Positions 1-13,900 of a stretch of 64,000 nt of DNA are shown here, one piece after another (the first letter of the stretch is position 1; each line of letters begins with the position of its first letter). The position numbers and the translations under genes are program-made. Source of the DNA: Paraspadella gotoi (lineage: Eukaryota; Chaetognatha); assembly GCA_051294375.1 (NCBI GenBank), contig CM119264.1, positions 15,338,196 through 15,402,195 of the forward strand. The letters run 5' to 3'. The notes under the pieces were generated by a model that worked only from the letters and a program-made list of their open reading frames with translations, was not told the DNA's origin and did not search any database.

Positions 1-790
1 CAATTCCGGTCGCTTCCAAGACCCCTCCGCCTCCCGTTTTCGGTGCATACCTTACTTTTTTAGCCCGGATCGCTTTCGGTTTCGAGTGCACATCGCTTCC
101 TTCTTTTAAAAATTTTACATTTGTTATTATTTATAAATACTCTCTTTAGACATGTAATTCATTGGTAGAATAATTTTAAACAATCTTTTTTGTTAACAAA
201 TAACAAGCAAAATTTTTACTATGAAAAATTGTAAGATTTGTAAGATTGTAAGAATCGTTCGAGTGGAAATGAGTTTAAATGAAAAAAAACAAAAACCTTT
301 TTTCCCTATTTGCTTTTTTCTTTTTTATTAAATATAAATACAAGCTGCATTAATTATTCAATTAATCAATTAATTAATCATCAATCAATTAACTAAACAA
401 CTAATCAATCAAAATCACTTAAAAAAATAATGAATCAATTTTTTTTTATCAATCAATCAATTAAATAATCAATTAATTTATCAATCAACTAAATAATAAA
501 TTTATTTATCAATAAATTATTAAAAGAACCAATTAATAATTAATCAATTAATTAATCAATCAATTAAACAATGTCAGTGTTTATCATTGTCATCTCCAAT
601 GTCGTTGTTGCTTTTGTCCTGGTCAGTGACCTGACAAAAAAACCTAAAAATTAACAGCCTGATATGAATTTATTTTTATTAATCAATCAATCATTCAATT
701 AATCATGATGGTGCTTTCCTCGTTGTCATCATAATCATCCATCAGCGGTAGTCATTTCTTTTGTCATAATGAAAAGACAAAAAAACAAAT
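1..790 (+). repeat. Left copy of a dispersed segment shared with 54516-55240
   Basis: The opening GC-richer block (GCTTCCAAGACCCCTCC and CGGATCGCTTTCGGTTTCG) and the following AATCAATCAATT-rich stretch recur in the same order at 54516-55240. No gene is visible. The shared block includes a microsatellite of ATTAATCA-type words. Confidence 0.75.
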
Positions 791-798
791 AAGTTTGA

Positions 799-1043
799 GC
801 TGTGGAAGACGATGCCGCGGAGCAGTTTACCGTCCGTTGCACACAAGGTCCCGAACTTCGGATCGGGCTGTAGTCCGACACTACAGGTGGGTTAGACGCC
901 CCGTCCCGCTTTTACTTGTGTGAATCAGCAGGGCGCGAACCTGAGTCCTTTGGGTTGGGAGGAGCTCGTGCTACCTCCGGCGCTATAGGTGCTGCTGATT
1001 CTCGGACGAGTAGTGGGGTATGAAATACTACCACTCAGAGTAA
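799..1043 (+). repeat. GC-rich SINE-like insertion
   Basis: A roughly 245-bp GC-rich island lies inside the dispersed segment. The sister copy at about 55222-55245 lacks it and reads straight through GAGCTAACAATGCCAG, so this is an insertion. A core (CTTTGGGTTGGGAGG and CTACCTCCGGCGC) recurs inverted near 10490-10560. A related but rearranged block is at 40985-41140. It may be a SINE; no promoter boxes were convincing. Confidence 0.55.
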
Positions 1044-1429
1044 CAATGCCAGAACTGATCAGTTAATAAATTATTCAATCAATTAATCAAATATTCAATC
1101 AATCAATCAAAAAAATTAAGCAATCAATCAATTTGTCATCGTCGGGTATTATCATTGTCGTAGTTGCCATCATTAATTATTTAATTAATTAAACTCCTTT
1201 ATCTTTGTTGTACATTGCAAAAATGTATCTTTATTATTTATCCCTGTTGTTTTGTTTCTCTCTTCTCTCTCTCACTCTCTCTCTCTTCTCTTTAACAAGT
1301 TTCACTTCTTTTCATAGGTTTAAAAATTTTTCTCATAAAGATTTAATGATTTAAGGACAATAAAAAAATGAAAAAAATTATATATATAAATTAAAGATTG
1401 AAGAAAAATAATGATATTACAGTTAGTTT

Positions 1430-2652
1430 TTCAGTTTGAGCAAACAATGTCGGATCTGCCTACGAAAATTAATTAATTAATTTTAATATTTAATAATTAA
1501 TTATAAATTTATATACAGCTTATCATCTTCGATGTCCTTAAAATAAAGTAAATGTGACTTATATTTTTTCCATTTAAACTCATTTCCACTGGCCCAATTC
1601 TGTCAAAACTTCTTCACCAACTTTTTTCCTTCCCGCTCACATCTCACATCTCAATCTATTATGGGTTAAAATAAGTAAAAAGAGTCAAGTAAATGTGACT
1701 CATATTTTTTTCATTTAAACTCCTTTCCACTCGTACCGAAACTTTAAGCTTCATCACACATTTTCCTACCCACACACAAAATTTGAACTAAATCTATCCA
1801 TCCAATTATGATTAATTAGAGTATTAATTGGTTAAAAAAAATAAAAAGATTTTAGTAAATGCGACTTATGTTTTTTCCATTTAAACTCATATCCACTCAC
1901 ACGATTCCGTCGAAACTTTATATCCAGCTTTATCACACATGTTTCCTACCCATACACAAAATTTCATTCCGATCCAACCAGCCAATCACGAGTTATTGGG
2001 GCTTTTTGCTAAGGTGGGATGGATGACAGATTGACTGATTAATTAATTAGTGATTGATTAATTGACTAATTGATTAATTAACTGATTAATTATTTTATTT
2101 ATTAATACATCCTGCATATACATTTAATATAAAAGGAAAAAAAATCAATCAATTAGTGAAACAGGTTTTTTTGTTTTTTTCCATTTAAACTCATTTCCAC
2201 TCAAACGATTCCATCGAAACTTGGTTTCCTGTTCAATCACACACTTTTCTACTCGCATACAAAATTCCAGGTCAATCGCCCCATCCACTCATGAGCAATT
2301 GGTATTCAAATAGTGAAATTTATTTTTTTATTTTTTCCATTTAAACTCATTTCCACTCGGACGATTCCATCGAAACTTCATATACAGCTCATTCACACAC
2401 TTCCCTACCCACACACAAAATTTCATTCCAATTCTCATCCATCCAATCACGAGTAATTGGTGTTTTTGCTAAGGTGGGATTGACGGACGGACAGATGGAC
2501 AGACGGATGGATGGACATTTTTTTTGCATAATTTATCATAATTCGATGTTCTGACATGATATAAGTTAGTGCCCGACAATATTGAGGGGGCAGACCGACG
2601 GACCGACAAAGTGAATTATAGAGTCGGGATCTGCTTATAAGCATATCCGACT
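1430..2652 (-). mobile_element. Family A element (HINE/Helentron-like candidate)
   Basis: One end is GTTTGAGCAAACAATGTCGGATCTGCC; the other is a palindrome of GTCGGATCTGC and its complement separated by TTATAA, followed by TAAAAA (key words only; the 5' end spans 1432-1458). Internal blocks repeat AAACTCATTTCCACTC and CGATTCCATCGAAACTT several times. No coding potential. Confidence 0.65.
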
Positions 2653-2657
2653 AAAAA

Positions 2658-2764
2658 GGCGATCTATAATTTGGAACGCCGACGACGACGACAACGCCGA
2701 CGCCCCTTATGCGCAAAAGTGTTACAATATCGTCGCAAACGCTTAGCGATTGCGACAATAAAAA
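2658..2764 (-). mobile_element. Family B element, hairpin end only
   Basis: It contains ATCTATAATTTGGAACGCC, a GACGACGAC run and the terminal hairpin TCGTCGCAA...TTGCGACAA followed by TAAAAA. It matches the start of the plus-oriented copies at 32827, 39963 and 41285. Confidence 0.65.
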
Positions 2765-2767
2765 TTA

Positions 2768-2998
2768 TACTTTCATATAATAACTTTTTGCAAGGAATCC
2801 AAATCCAATCTTAAAATTCAAAAATTTGTATTTTGATATTTTAGCTATTATATACTTATTACTATATATAAATTTAGCTCACTGGTGCCCACTAATGTAT
2901 GAAATTAAAAAATTAATTTACTAAAGTATTTTTAATGGTTTTTATTTTCACGTTTTATATGCTAAATTTTAATTTTCTAGAATTTTCACATCATTCTA
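2768..2998 (-). mobile_element. Truncated copy of hAT-like MITE family 1
   Basis: It has AACTTTTTGCAAGGAATCC, the GTGCCCACTAATGTATG block and the outer end AATTTTCACATCATTCTA. It lacks the other half. The same sequence is complete at 21375-21968. Confidence 0.7.
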
Positions 2999-3039
2999 AT
3001 GCTTATAGGCGGGGTGAACCTAGGCAATGCCCGACTACC

Positions 3040-3394
3040 AACTTGTATAATTTGGTCAACTGACATAATTTGATAAATCAATCAATCAATCAGAGAGAGA
3101 TAAAGAGAAACTTTTAAAAATTGACCACGATTCCATCGAAACTTCATATCCAGCTCAATCACACACTTCCCTACCCACACAAAAAATTTCATTCCAATCC
3201 ATCCATCCAATCACGAGTAATTGGAGTTTTTTGCTAAGGTGGGACAGACAGACAGTCATCTTTTTTTTTGCATAATCTATCATAATTCGATATTCTGACA
3301 TGATATATGTGAATGCTCGACAAGATTGAGGGGGTGGACCGACGGACCGATAGTGAATTATAGAGTCGGGATCTGCTTATAAGCATATCCGACT
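3040..3394 (-). mobile_element. Short family A element
   Basis: A deleted copy: the ATTTGGTCAACTGACATAAT minisatellite word, one CGATTCCATCGAAACTT block, then the family's AATTCGATATTCTGACATG block and the palindromic GTCGGGATCTGC end. A second degenerate end follows to about 3485. Confidence 0.6.
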
Positions 3395-3587
3395 AAAAAG
3401 TGACTTACCGACCAAACTATGGGGATGGACCAACAAAGTGGATTATAGAGCCGGAATCTGAGATAGGCAGATCTGGCTAAAAACCTGTAACTATTCATCA
3501 ACCCCCTTACTTCATAAGGCACATAACCACCGTTTTGGGTATCACAAAATTTGTCATATGAAATTGGTTAATTATATAATTACTCAC

Positions 3588-3790
3588 CGTAATTCTTTGA
3601 TGTCTCTATTCCTTTGACGGGTTCCATGCTGGTTTTTTACATTAAAAATCAAATCGATCTCGTCTCTCACGTCTTTAGCCAAAAGTCCATCATCGCTATT
3701 GGACACCAATGCATCAAGGCTTATATCATGGAGACGAGAGTTGGTTAGTCGAGCTGGATGTCCAAGTCGCAAAAGTCGAGGATGTTGAGA
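3588..3790 (-). CDS. IGHMBP2: IGHMBP2-like exon 7
   Basis: The exon begins after AATATCAG and encodes [15 protein letters not shown], followed by the [13 protein letters not shown] and [10 protein letters not shown] segments, which match the family insert after motif Ib. The donor is TTACG|GTGAGT in phase 2. The next family segment (motif II region) is not recognisable further left in the window, so the gene continues beyond position 1. Confidence 0.93.
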
Positions 3791-6700
3791 CTGATATTTG
3801 ATAAAATTATAAACAAGTTTGAGCAAACAATGTCGGATCTGCCCACGATAATTAAGCAGTAGTCAAATAACTCGCATCATTCTTTCTTTCAACTCGCATC
3901 ATTCTTTCTTTCAACTCGCATCATTCTTTCTTTCAACTCGCATCATTCTTTCTTTCAACTCGCATCATTCTTTCAATATTCATAATTTTTAGTTGGATCT
4001 GCTTATAAGTAGATCCCGACTCTATATTTCACTTTGTCGGTCCGTCGGTCAGCCCCTCAATATTGTCGGGCATTCACATATATATCAGAACATCGAATTA
4101 TGATAAATTATGCAAAAAAAAAAGTGTCCTTCCGTCCATCCCATCTTAGCAGAAAAATCCAATTACTCGTGATTGGATGGATGGATTGGAATGAAATTTT
4201 GTGTGTGGGTAGGGAATTGTGTGATTGAGCTAGATATGAAGTTTCAATGAAATTGTTCGAGTGGAAGAAAGTTTAAATAGAAAAAACAAAAAACCTGTTT
4301 CACTAATTGATTATGATTTTTTTCTTTTTATAATAAATGTAAATGCAAGATGTATTAATTAATCAAATAATCAGCTAATTAAATAAATTAATTATTTTTC
4401 TACTAATTAATTATTCAATTAATTATTCAATTAATTTATAAAATAATTATTTAATCAATCAATCAAGTCAATTGTTATTGACATTATTGTCATCGATGCC
4501 ATCATCGTCGTCGTTCCTTTGGTTGAGGTAAGTGACCAAAAGACCTAAAAATAAACATTTTGGATCAAATTAAATAATTTATTAACTACCGCTAATGATC
4601 GTGCAAGTGGAAATGAGTAAATGGAAAAAACAAAAGTCATATTTACTTTAAGCATTTTTTCTTATATTTACTAATAATTATTATATTTATTAAAAATTGG
4701 TTATATAAATTAAAATGAAATTTTGTGTATGGGTAGTAAACTATGAGATTAAGCTGGTTATAAGTTTTTGATGGAATCGTAGGAGAGGAAAAGAGTTTAA
4801 AACAGAAAACCAAAAGACACATTTATGTCAATTTTAAAAAGTTTCTCTCTATCTCGCTTTGATTGATTGATAGATTGACCAAATTATGTTAGTTGACCAA
4901 ATTTTGCAGTTGTGCAAATTATGTCAGTTGAGCAAATTATGCGAGTTGACCAAATTATGTCAATTGACCAAACTTTGTCAGTTGATTTAATTATGCAAGT
5001 TGATTAAATTATGAAAGTTGACCCAAATTATGCAAGTTGGTATTAGCACAGCTACTGGTAATGATTGATAGATCAATTGATTTATAGATTTTTTCATAGA
5101 TTTATAAAAGAAGTCTGTTATGATTTGTTATAATTACAAATTGATAGTCAGAAAAATTACTATGATTTATCATCGGATTAGCTTATTACCGCTTAATTAT
5201 CGTAGGCAGATCCGACATTGTTTGCCCCAACTTGTTTTAGCTTGCATCATTTTTTTCAAATTGCATAAATAATAAAAATTTAAGTCAACTTGACTTTGGT
5301 TTTTCAAACTCATTTCCACTCCTAGATTCCATCCAGACGGACGGACATCGGTTTTTTTGCATAATTTATCATAATTCGATGTTCTGACATGATATAAGAG
5401 AATGCCCAACAAGATTTAGGGGGGACCGAAAAAGTGAATTATAGAGTCGGAATCTGCTTATAAGCAGATCCGACTAAAAACCTACAGATTGAGCATTGCC
5501 ATTACAAGTAACCTGCTTCGATGCAAACATAAGCTTTTCAGCAAGGTTGTCAACCGCGACGTTGGATGGGGCGCAACATAGAATTTTTTGCTTCTGTCGA
5601 ACAAGTTGAAGAATAACCTCGGTAATTGTAGTTGTTTTTCCAGTTCCTGTAAGTATATTTTAAAAAAAATCTAAAAAGTAATAATCATGTTTCTTTTACT
5701 ATTGTTGCATTTTAACAAAACAAGAATGAAAATTCCAAGGTGTGTTGCGCCGCAGTATTTTTTTTTATCCCGTGTATCTTGTATCTTCGATACGCTGCAT
5801 TGGAATCTCGCCTTTATTCGTTCGTTTTATTCGCTTAGATTTCAGGTTCTATTCCTGCCTTAAGGCCTGGGATCACTCGCCAAAAGTTATAAATCGTCCG
5901 AGTGGAAATAAGTTTAAATGGAAAAAACAAAAAAATATATTTCACTATTTGAACACCAATTGCTCATGAGTGGATGGGGCGATTGACTTGAAATTTTGTA
6001 TCTGGGTGGAAAAGTGTGTGATTAAACTGGAAATCAAGTTTCGATGGAATCGTTTGAGTGGAAAGGAGTTTAAATGGAAAAAACAAAGAACCTGTTTCAC
6101 TAATTGATTATGCTTCTTTTTCTTTTTATTTTAAATGTAAATGCAAGATGTATTAATTAATCAAATAATTAATTAGTTAATTAATCAAATAATTAATTAG
6201 TTAATTAATCAATTAGTCAATCAATAATTAATCAGTTAATCAATCAAAACAAACATTTTGGATCAAATTAATTGCATAATTAATTAAATAATTAACTTGA
6301 ATAAATTAATTATTAATTAATTAAATAATTAATTAATTACCGATAATGATCGTGGGCAGATCCGACATTGTTTGCTCTCTTACTTTCTCTCTTACTTTCT
6401 CTACAATGAGCGTTTTCCCTTTACTTTTTAAAGAAATTTGCACCCACTAGACCTTCACTTGCATTGCTTTACACAAAATAGCAAATTTTTATATGTTTCA
6501 GTCATAATAATTTAGTCATAAAGCTGTACAAAGGAGCATTTTTAAAAACAAAATAGCAATAATACATCCACCACAGGTTTTAAGATTTTCTTCTGAAACA
6601 AAAGAAAGTCCCATTAAAATTTTGACATTTTCGAAAATTGAAAAATAAAAATTACATTTTTTTATTTAAAAATGTTTGTGATCTACTATTCGAATTTTGT

Positions 6701-7898
6701 TTCTACCTGATTTTAATATTTTTGCTACGCCTTACTACACATACAAAATTTCATTTCAATCCAAACATCCAATCACGAGTAATTTGAGATTTTTCTAAGG
6801 GGGACGGACGGATGGACAGACACAGACGGACATCATTTTTTTTGCTTAATTTATCAGAATTCGATTTTCTGACATAATTTTAGTAAATGCCCAACAAGAT
6901 TTAGGGGGCGGACCAAAATAAAATCAGAGGGATTAGTAGATTCTATCGGATTCCCCATTTCTCGTCTCCATTAACGATCGCGTAACCCTTTCTTGGGTTA
7001 CTTTTACTTTCGCCGACCGGGGTTAGGGAGGGGTTAGGGTTAAGAGGGTTTAGGGTTAGGGTAATTAAGTAATATTTTTTTAAATTTTTTTTAAACAATA
7101 AGTATTTTTAAGTAGTTTCTCCAAATTCGCCAAAACCGCGGTCGGCGAAAGTAAAATTTAGCCCCTTTCTTCCTCTTCCGCCTCTTTTCCTCCCTTCGCC
7201 TTCATTCTCATCGAGCGACGACAGAAGGAGCAAAGGGAGAGTTTTAGTTGTTTTGGGGTCTACTTCAGCTCACAATATAACTTTTTTGCCGATTTTTTGG
7301 ACTAAAATTAACTAAAATTAATCAAAATTTGTTCAAACTTGCTTTTTTCACCTAATAAAAACATATTGCATTTTAACCAGCAGATAAATTTCATTTCCTG
7401 GAAAAAAATTATTTGGACATTTTCAGTCCCCCAGGGGTACAGCCATACAGCTGAGAAGTGGAATATCAAAACTAGCCCCGATAGTTTTTTTTGTATCGCC
7501 AAAAAAAATAAAAAATCCGCCAAAATCGTTCAGTAGTTTTGTGCTCGAAAAATCGAAAGCATATTATTAATATGAAGCCGCCTGAATAGAGAGATACAGC
7601 CTACCGCCCATCAAACGTTCAATAAATTTTAAGTTTTTCAATTTTTCACATAAACAAAATATGTTTCACTATCCTTTTAACCTGGAGGTCCATGTATGAC
7701 AGCTACATCCGGTCGACAGAGGGCGAAAGCCACGGCATCTTTTTGACTGGCATCTAAACTTGGGTTGAACCAAACAATGGAATTATTTTCATTATCAGAT
7801 AATTCCGAGGTAAAAAGAGCAGGCAAATCCCGAAGTGGAGCTGGATTGGATTGTTTAAAAAGGACCCTAATCAGTTCTTCCGCTGGACCACGCCTGCA

Positions 7899-7953
<55 letters not shown>

Positions 7954-10900
7954 TTAATTACGAAGGCGGAACAGGTTACAAACTAACAGAAGTCCGGTAT
8001 AAATATTGTTAATGTGTTTATTAAAGATCGTGAAAATCAAAGATTTATTTTATAGTTGGAACGCATGAAAGCTATTTTATATTATTCAAATACTATATAA
8101 TGTCAAAAAATTGTCTTAATAAATTTTAATTTTTTTAAACGGATTCAGATAGAGCTTAAAAAGTTAGATGAAGGTTACTAATACAATTTTTTAAATTTTT
8201 TATGATTTATCTATAAAAATTAACAAAAACTATAATATGTAATGCATGTTGAGGATGATGATAATTTATTTAAGGTTTTTTTCAAATTTTAGCCCATTTA
8301 CCATTAAAAGTTATCATCATTCATTAAATTTTATAGTTTTTGTTAATTTTCATATATCAATTTTAAAATTTTAAAAAGTTGTAATAATAACCTTCATCTA
8401 ACTTTTCAAGCTCTATCAGAATCCGTTAAAAAAAATAAAAAATTTTTAAAATATTTTTTTGATATTATATAATATTTGGATACTATAAAATAGTTTCTAT
8501 GCGTTTAACAATAAGCTAAATCTTAATTTTTTTTTAATTTTCACGATCTTTCATAAACATATTAACAATATTTATGGGGTAGTGCAGGGTAATTCGGAAC
8601 GGGGGTAACACTGACATATAAAAAAAAAATTTATACAATATTTTTTATATGACTCTCCCAAATTATAATTACAGCAATCCATTGCTGCAGCAGCAGCTGC
8701 AGCATCAATTTTAAAACAGTTTGTCAAATTTCGTCTTGGAGTAATCGTCTTCAAGCCTCTGCCATTTGTAATTATATAAAGTTAGGATTATGAAATTGTA
8801 ATACATGATAGAAGAAACACCCAAATATTAAGTAATGTCAAGATTATTTTTAAACAAGTTTGAGCAAACTATGTCGGATCTGCCTACGATAATTAAGTGG
8901 TAATAAGCTAACTTGGTCAACTTGCATAATTTGGTCAACCGACATAATTTGGTCAACCGACATAATTTGGTCAACTGGCATAATTTGGTCAACTTTCAGA
9001 ATTCGGTCAACTTTCAGAATTCGGTCAACTGGCATATTTTTGTCAATTGGCATAATTTGGTCAATCAATCAATCAGAGAGAGAGAAACTTTAAAAAATTC
9101 AAATGTGTCTTTTGGTTTTCTAATTTGAACTTTTTTCCACTCCTACGATTCCATCAAAAAATGTATATCCAGCTTTATCACATACTTTCCTACCCACACA
9201 AAATTCAATTTCAATTTATCTATCCAATTTTTAATAAACATAATAATTATGAGTAAATTTAAGTAAAAATACTTCAAGTAAATATGACTTTTGTTTTTTT
9301 CCATTTTAACTCATTTCCACTCGCACGATTCCATCGAAACTTTATATCCAGCTCAATCACACACTTTCCTACCATCATACAAAATTTAAAGTCAATTGCC
9401 TTATCCACTCGTGAGCAATTGGCGTTTAAATAGTGAAATAGATTTTTTTGTTTTTTCCATTTAAACCAATTTCCTTTCGCACGATTCCATCGAAACTTCA
9501 TATCCAGCTCAATCACACACTTCCCTAATCACACACAAAATTTCATTCCAATCCATCCATCCAATCACGAGTAATTAGTCTTTTATGCTAAGGTGGGACA
9601 GACGGATAATTTTTTTTGGATAATTTATCATTGTGATTAAACTTTCTTTCGTTGTGTTTGGGTTATTTGAAATTAAAGACGAAATCTTTTACATCAACGA
9701 TTTATCATAATTAGATATTCTGACAAGATTGAGGCGGACCGACGGACCGACAAAGTAAGTCGGGATCTGCTGATAAGAAAATCCGACTAAAAATAAATTG
9801 TAAGAGAGGTTTTGTATAAGTTTATGATACAAAAGACATCAGGCCCTTTCACACTTGGTGGTTACCTTACACTATTGTTGCCTCGAAGTCAAGTCTGATA
9901 TTCTTTTTTTCTTCCATTTTATTGAGTTTGAGATAAGAACAGACAGGTTTATTTTTAATATTTATCGTTTTTAAATGTTAAAAACTGTTTTATTATTTTT
10001 TTAAAATTTATACAAAAAAAACAAAAGCATGAAACAAAACATTTTTAAAGCAAGACAGAGTGATGAAAACTAAAACTGAGATCAACCAATTAAAAATATA
10101 TATTAATTGAATAATATTATATACATGAATTCTTTTAACTACCTGAAATTTTTCAGACAATGCAAGGCATGCTTTAATCTTCGGTAAGTGACATCGTTTG
10201 CGAGCTTCACAATCCTATAATGTGCTTGGCCATCCAGAGCAAAAAGGTTTTTTTCTATTAAGTTAAAAATAATTTTTAGATTAATACATAAGAAAATACC
10301 GCCACATTGTAGAAATTTAATTTCAAACTTTTCTAATTAGAAAACAATGAAACGAAAGGAATATATTACAATTCTTTTTAAAAAATTATTTCATTTAGTC
10401 AAAAATATAAAAAACTATTTAAAATAACGATTTTTAATTTCCAGTTTAATTTTAACCTACTTAATAATTTGGTGGACTAAAATCCACCAACCGTTTATCA
10501 GCGGCCATTGGTGCCGGAGGTAAGTCATTCACCTCCCAACCCAAAGGTCCAGGTTTCTGTCACTAACACAACAATAATTACTGTCTCTTCAATAACAATT
10601 TTTAAAAAAGATTTATATTTTTTTATTAACTGTTTAGGGGGAATCTGAATCAGAATTAAGGGGACCAAGTGACCAGGGGGGGGTAAAAAGCTGAAAGCAT
10701 AACATTGACCCTTTAACTTAAGCTGGTTCTGACCATATAACTTTTTCTTCTATAATCATTTAGGAAAGTAGTTAAAAAATTCGATATAATCAGCGAGCTT
10801 AATTTTCTTTTAAAAATCGGTAAGAAGAAAATCTTTTTCAAGTTTTTAATTTTTTTTCCAAAAAAGGGTAAGATCTAATTTTAAAAAGATCTTCAGCTTT

Positions 10901-13900
10901 TATCATAAAAATTTATAACAAAAAAAACTAGGAAAGAATCAAAATTTAGGGTATCGACTGATTTTATTTAAACTTTCTTTTCAAATGATTCTGTTAATTG
11001 GATAAAAATAAAACTCTTTGAAGTAATATAAATATAAAAAAAAGAGAAGATTCTGTACTTTTGCTAAATTTTAATTGTTAAAATTAGGAATCAATATAGT
11101 TTAATAATATATTTAAGGATGAATATGAATATTAATTAATAGTTATTACAGTTTTGTTTCTGTAAGAATAGAATTTAGGTTTGATTTTTCTGCTTTTAAG
11201 TAAATATAAAAAGAAAAAAATATTAGTCTTGTAAAGCCTTTGTTCAATGAGGCTTAAACCTAAAATAATAGCTTTGTACAGTAAAAAAGAAAAATTTGGA
11301 ATTTAGTAAAAAGTACTTTCTAATGCAAAAATAAAATAATGGATTATATAAATATTTAGGTAGGGTCAACTAAATTTTTTTAAATAATTTTTAAATTTTT
11401 GTTTCCGCTACAATAAGAGATAGGAATTTTTTCGCCACTTTCCCGTGCAAAGAAAAATTAATGACTATCACCATTCAAATTCCTTTGATGATAGACCCTT
11501 AAGCTTATGATATCATTTTTATCACTGGGTCCCCTTAAAAAAAATTGAAATTTTGATATTATTTAAGGGTAGTACTATAGTAGGAAGCCGTTATAGAAAA
11601 AGAAGCCAGTGACTTTTTTCTTATATTTTTATATCGATAGAAGTGGAATGACGGGAATATTGTAAATCTCAAGTTTCGCTTTAATCGGACCTCACATTGT
11701 GGAGAAATCTTAGGAAACCAATCAAAATTCCAACCCTTTTTTCCAACATTCTCGCCTTTTAAGATTTTCGCCGATTCTGATTTCCTCTTACAAACTTATA
11801 ATTCCGCTAGTTAATTTTTTTTTCTTAAACGAGTGAAGGGAATCCACAACTTTCTGTTATTTTATGATTTCTGGGTAAAAAATATAATAAATTACATTAA
11901 CATTGGGATATTATGAAAGTATAATGTCTTGTGAAGCCTGTGAGAGTTAAATAATTAAAAAATTCGCCTATTTTATTATTGAAAAAATAACAGTAAAGTA
12001 AAGAAGTTGAATGTCTTCCGGCTCATTTCAGTAAACATCCCTGTTCTCTAGCATAAAATAATGTTTACTTTTTGCTGGTGGAAAAGAAAGATAAATACTT
12101 AGGCTGTGATGGGGTGAATAATATTTTGTAGAATTTTGTAAGCATGCTTGTAAAATCAGACAAGCAAATATTTAAGTGACAAAAAATTCACATTTTCTTT
12201 ATGCAAAAAACTTTAAAGTTTTACTAGAGTACAATTTAGCCTTTTTTCTTTAAGAATCATTAAAAAGAATTAAATTTTCATTTATTCTTATGGGGTATCA
12301 TTAGTTTTAAAAATTCATTATAATTTTGACTTAGTTTGACACTCACCCTGTAAGGAGGTTTCAGCATAAGTAATTCTAAAATTGTATCTTGTATGTACCC
12401 TATGATTATGGCTTCATTTTGGTACTATTACCATCCCTTTATCTTTATTCCTTCAAAAGATATTAGGAAAAATCAGTTTTTTTCTCAACCTTCCTTTTAA
12501 TTTATTTTTAAATAAAAATTTCGCGATTCAAACCGGACTATTTCATTTAAACCTGATCATTTTATGTCAAAATCATTATAAAATGAAAAAAGAAAAATAG
12601 GACAAGCTCTTCAGACACAAAGCTATCAGAATCGCGAAATTCGAAGTCGCTCATGTAACAGGAACATATAGCAATCCCGTTTGCAATTTTAAGTTTGTAA
12701 ACTTTCCCTTTCATTTCTATAGCAAAAATGAGGTTTGAAAATTCTCCGGAGATAAGTAGTGCATTTCCCCTGGCTTGTTTGATATTAAATCCTTTATCAA
12801 ATGCCATAAAACGAATAGGACAAGCTCTTCAGATGCAACGCTCTCGGAATCGTGCGTTTTTACAAGTTTTTTTAACCGAATTTCTGGCAAACGCGTTTGC
12901 AATTTGGGTAGTCAGATTTGAACGGAATTCTCTATTAGAAAAATGTTGAATTTTTTTTAAGCGAGATTCTTCGTCTAACTATAGACAAATTAAGCTGCTT
13001 GTTTACTATATTCATATAAAAATAATTATAGATAAGTATTCACTAATATAAATATGATAGTTTTTAAGATATAACTGCTAAGTTTTGATTCCAAACTGTC
13101 CTAAGTCGGGGGAAAGTAAGCTTATTAAATGAATGGATAATTTTTTATATTGGTTGTACCAATTTCATACACTCAAACTCACCATCTCCCTCTCGATCGA
13201 ACGCGACGGTTAGAGAAGAACAAGTTAGATTCGAAACAACCCCTGAAGCGATTCCATTTGATCCTCCGATGCTAATAATAGTGAATGTTTTATAAAACCA
13301 AACCAATTTTCTACTTTATAGCGACTTTTCTTTTAAACAACACGTACGTGAGAGATTGAGAAAGTTCCAATCCAACGATATCTCCCTGAGACAAGCTGTG
13401 CGAGGGCAAAATATTTTCCTTCCAACGCCTTTCCAAGGTTATTAAGATGCGACCGTTTAATCCTAAAGTAAAAACAAAAAACAGTAATTACGTGATACGC
13501 CGCATTGACTTAGTATTTTTGATCATTGATTAATGTGGCATTTTAAAACAATTGAACTACCTAACAACCCTAGCACAGGGTTATCCATTAAGGTGTGATA
13601 TATGTAGTCGGGCATTGCCTAGGTTCACCCCGCCTATAAGCATGACACCTTCAGTCCTGACCCGGTGGCTCATTGAGTAAAGCCATCAGCTCATGACCAC
13701 GAGGTACCGGGTTCAATCCCAACCTGGTACCTACCCTGCGGGAAGCGTGAGGACGGCCGTAAGCCGCCTTGGGGGCGTGGCAACCCCTCAAGCCTGGTTC
13801 CAATCCCAGGACCCGTTCCATGGCTACTAAAGGGGGTTATAGAAGTTACGGATAGTCATCTTCAGCCCACTTAGCGCCTTATCCACATATACAAAACTTA

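Larger units (their letters stand above)
10380..13115. mobile_element. MITE family 1 relative carrying two nested insertions
   Basis: Pieces of hAT-like MITE family 1 are recognisable at about 10380-10470, 10605-10659, 11535-11580 and 12978-13115 (the last ends GATTCCAAACTGTCC). They are interrupted by a short repeat (10472-10600), a TTAA-inserting element (10660-11534) and a 1.4-kb element (11581-12977). All of this lies in the intron between exons 3 and 4 of the IGHMBP2-like gene. Confidence 0.72.

Noticed and set aside
1000-1045. 28S rRNA-derived SINE tail
   Set aside because: GGGGTATGAAATACTACCAC loosely recalls a 28S stretch with GAAATACCAC, but spacing and surrounding bases do not fit well enough to claim it.
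3895-3975. CRISPR-like regular repeats
   Set aside because: The five 22-bp copies are directly tandem with no unique spacers, and the genome is eukaryotic.
7308-7536. Overlapping 65- and 71-codon frames on both strands
   Set aside because: Complementary low-complexity frames in AT-rich DNA, with no splice logic linking them to the helicase gene.
8850-9128. Repeat proteins on both strands ([11 protein letters not shown] and [10 protein letters not shown])
   Set aside because: Both are readings of the 17-18-bp minisatellite in a family A element. Similar frames at 34458 have the same cause.
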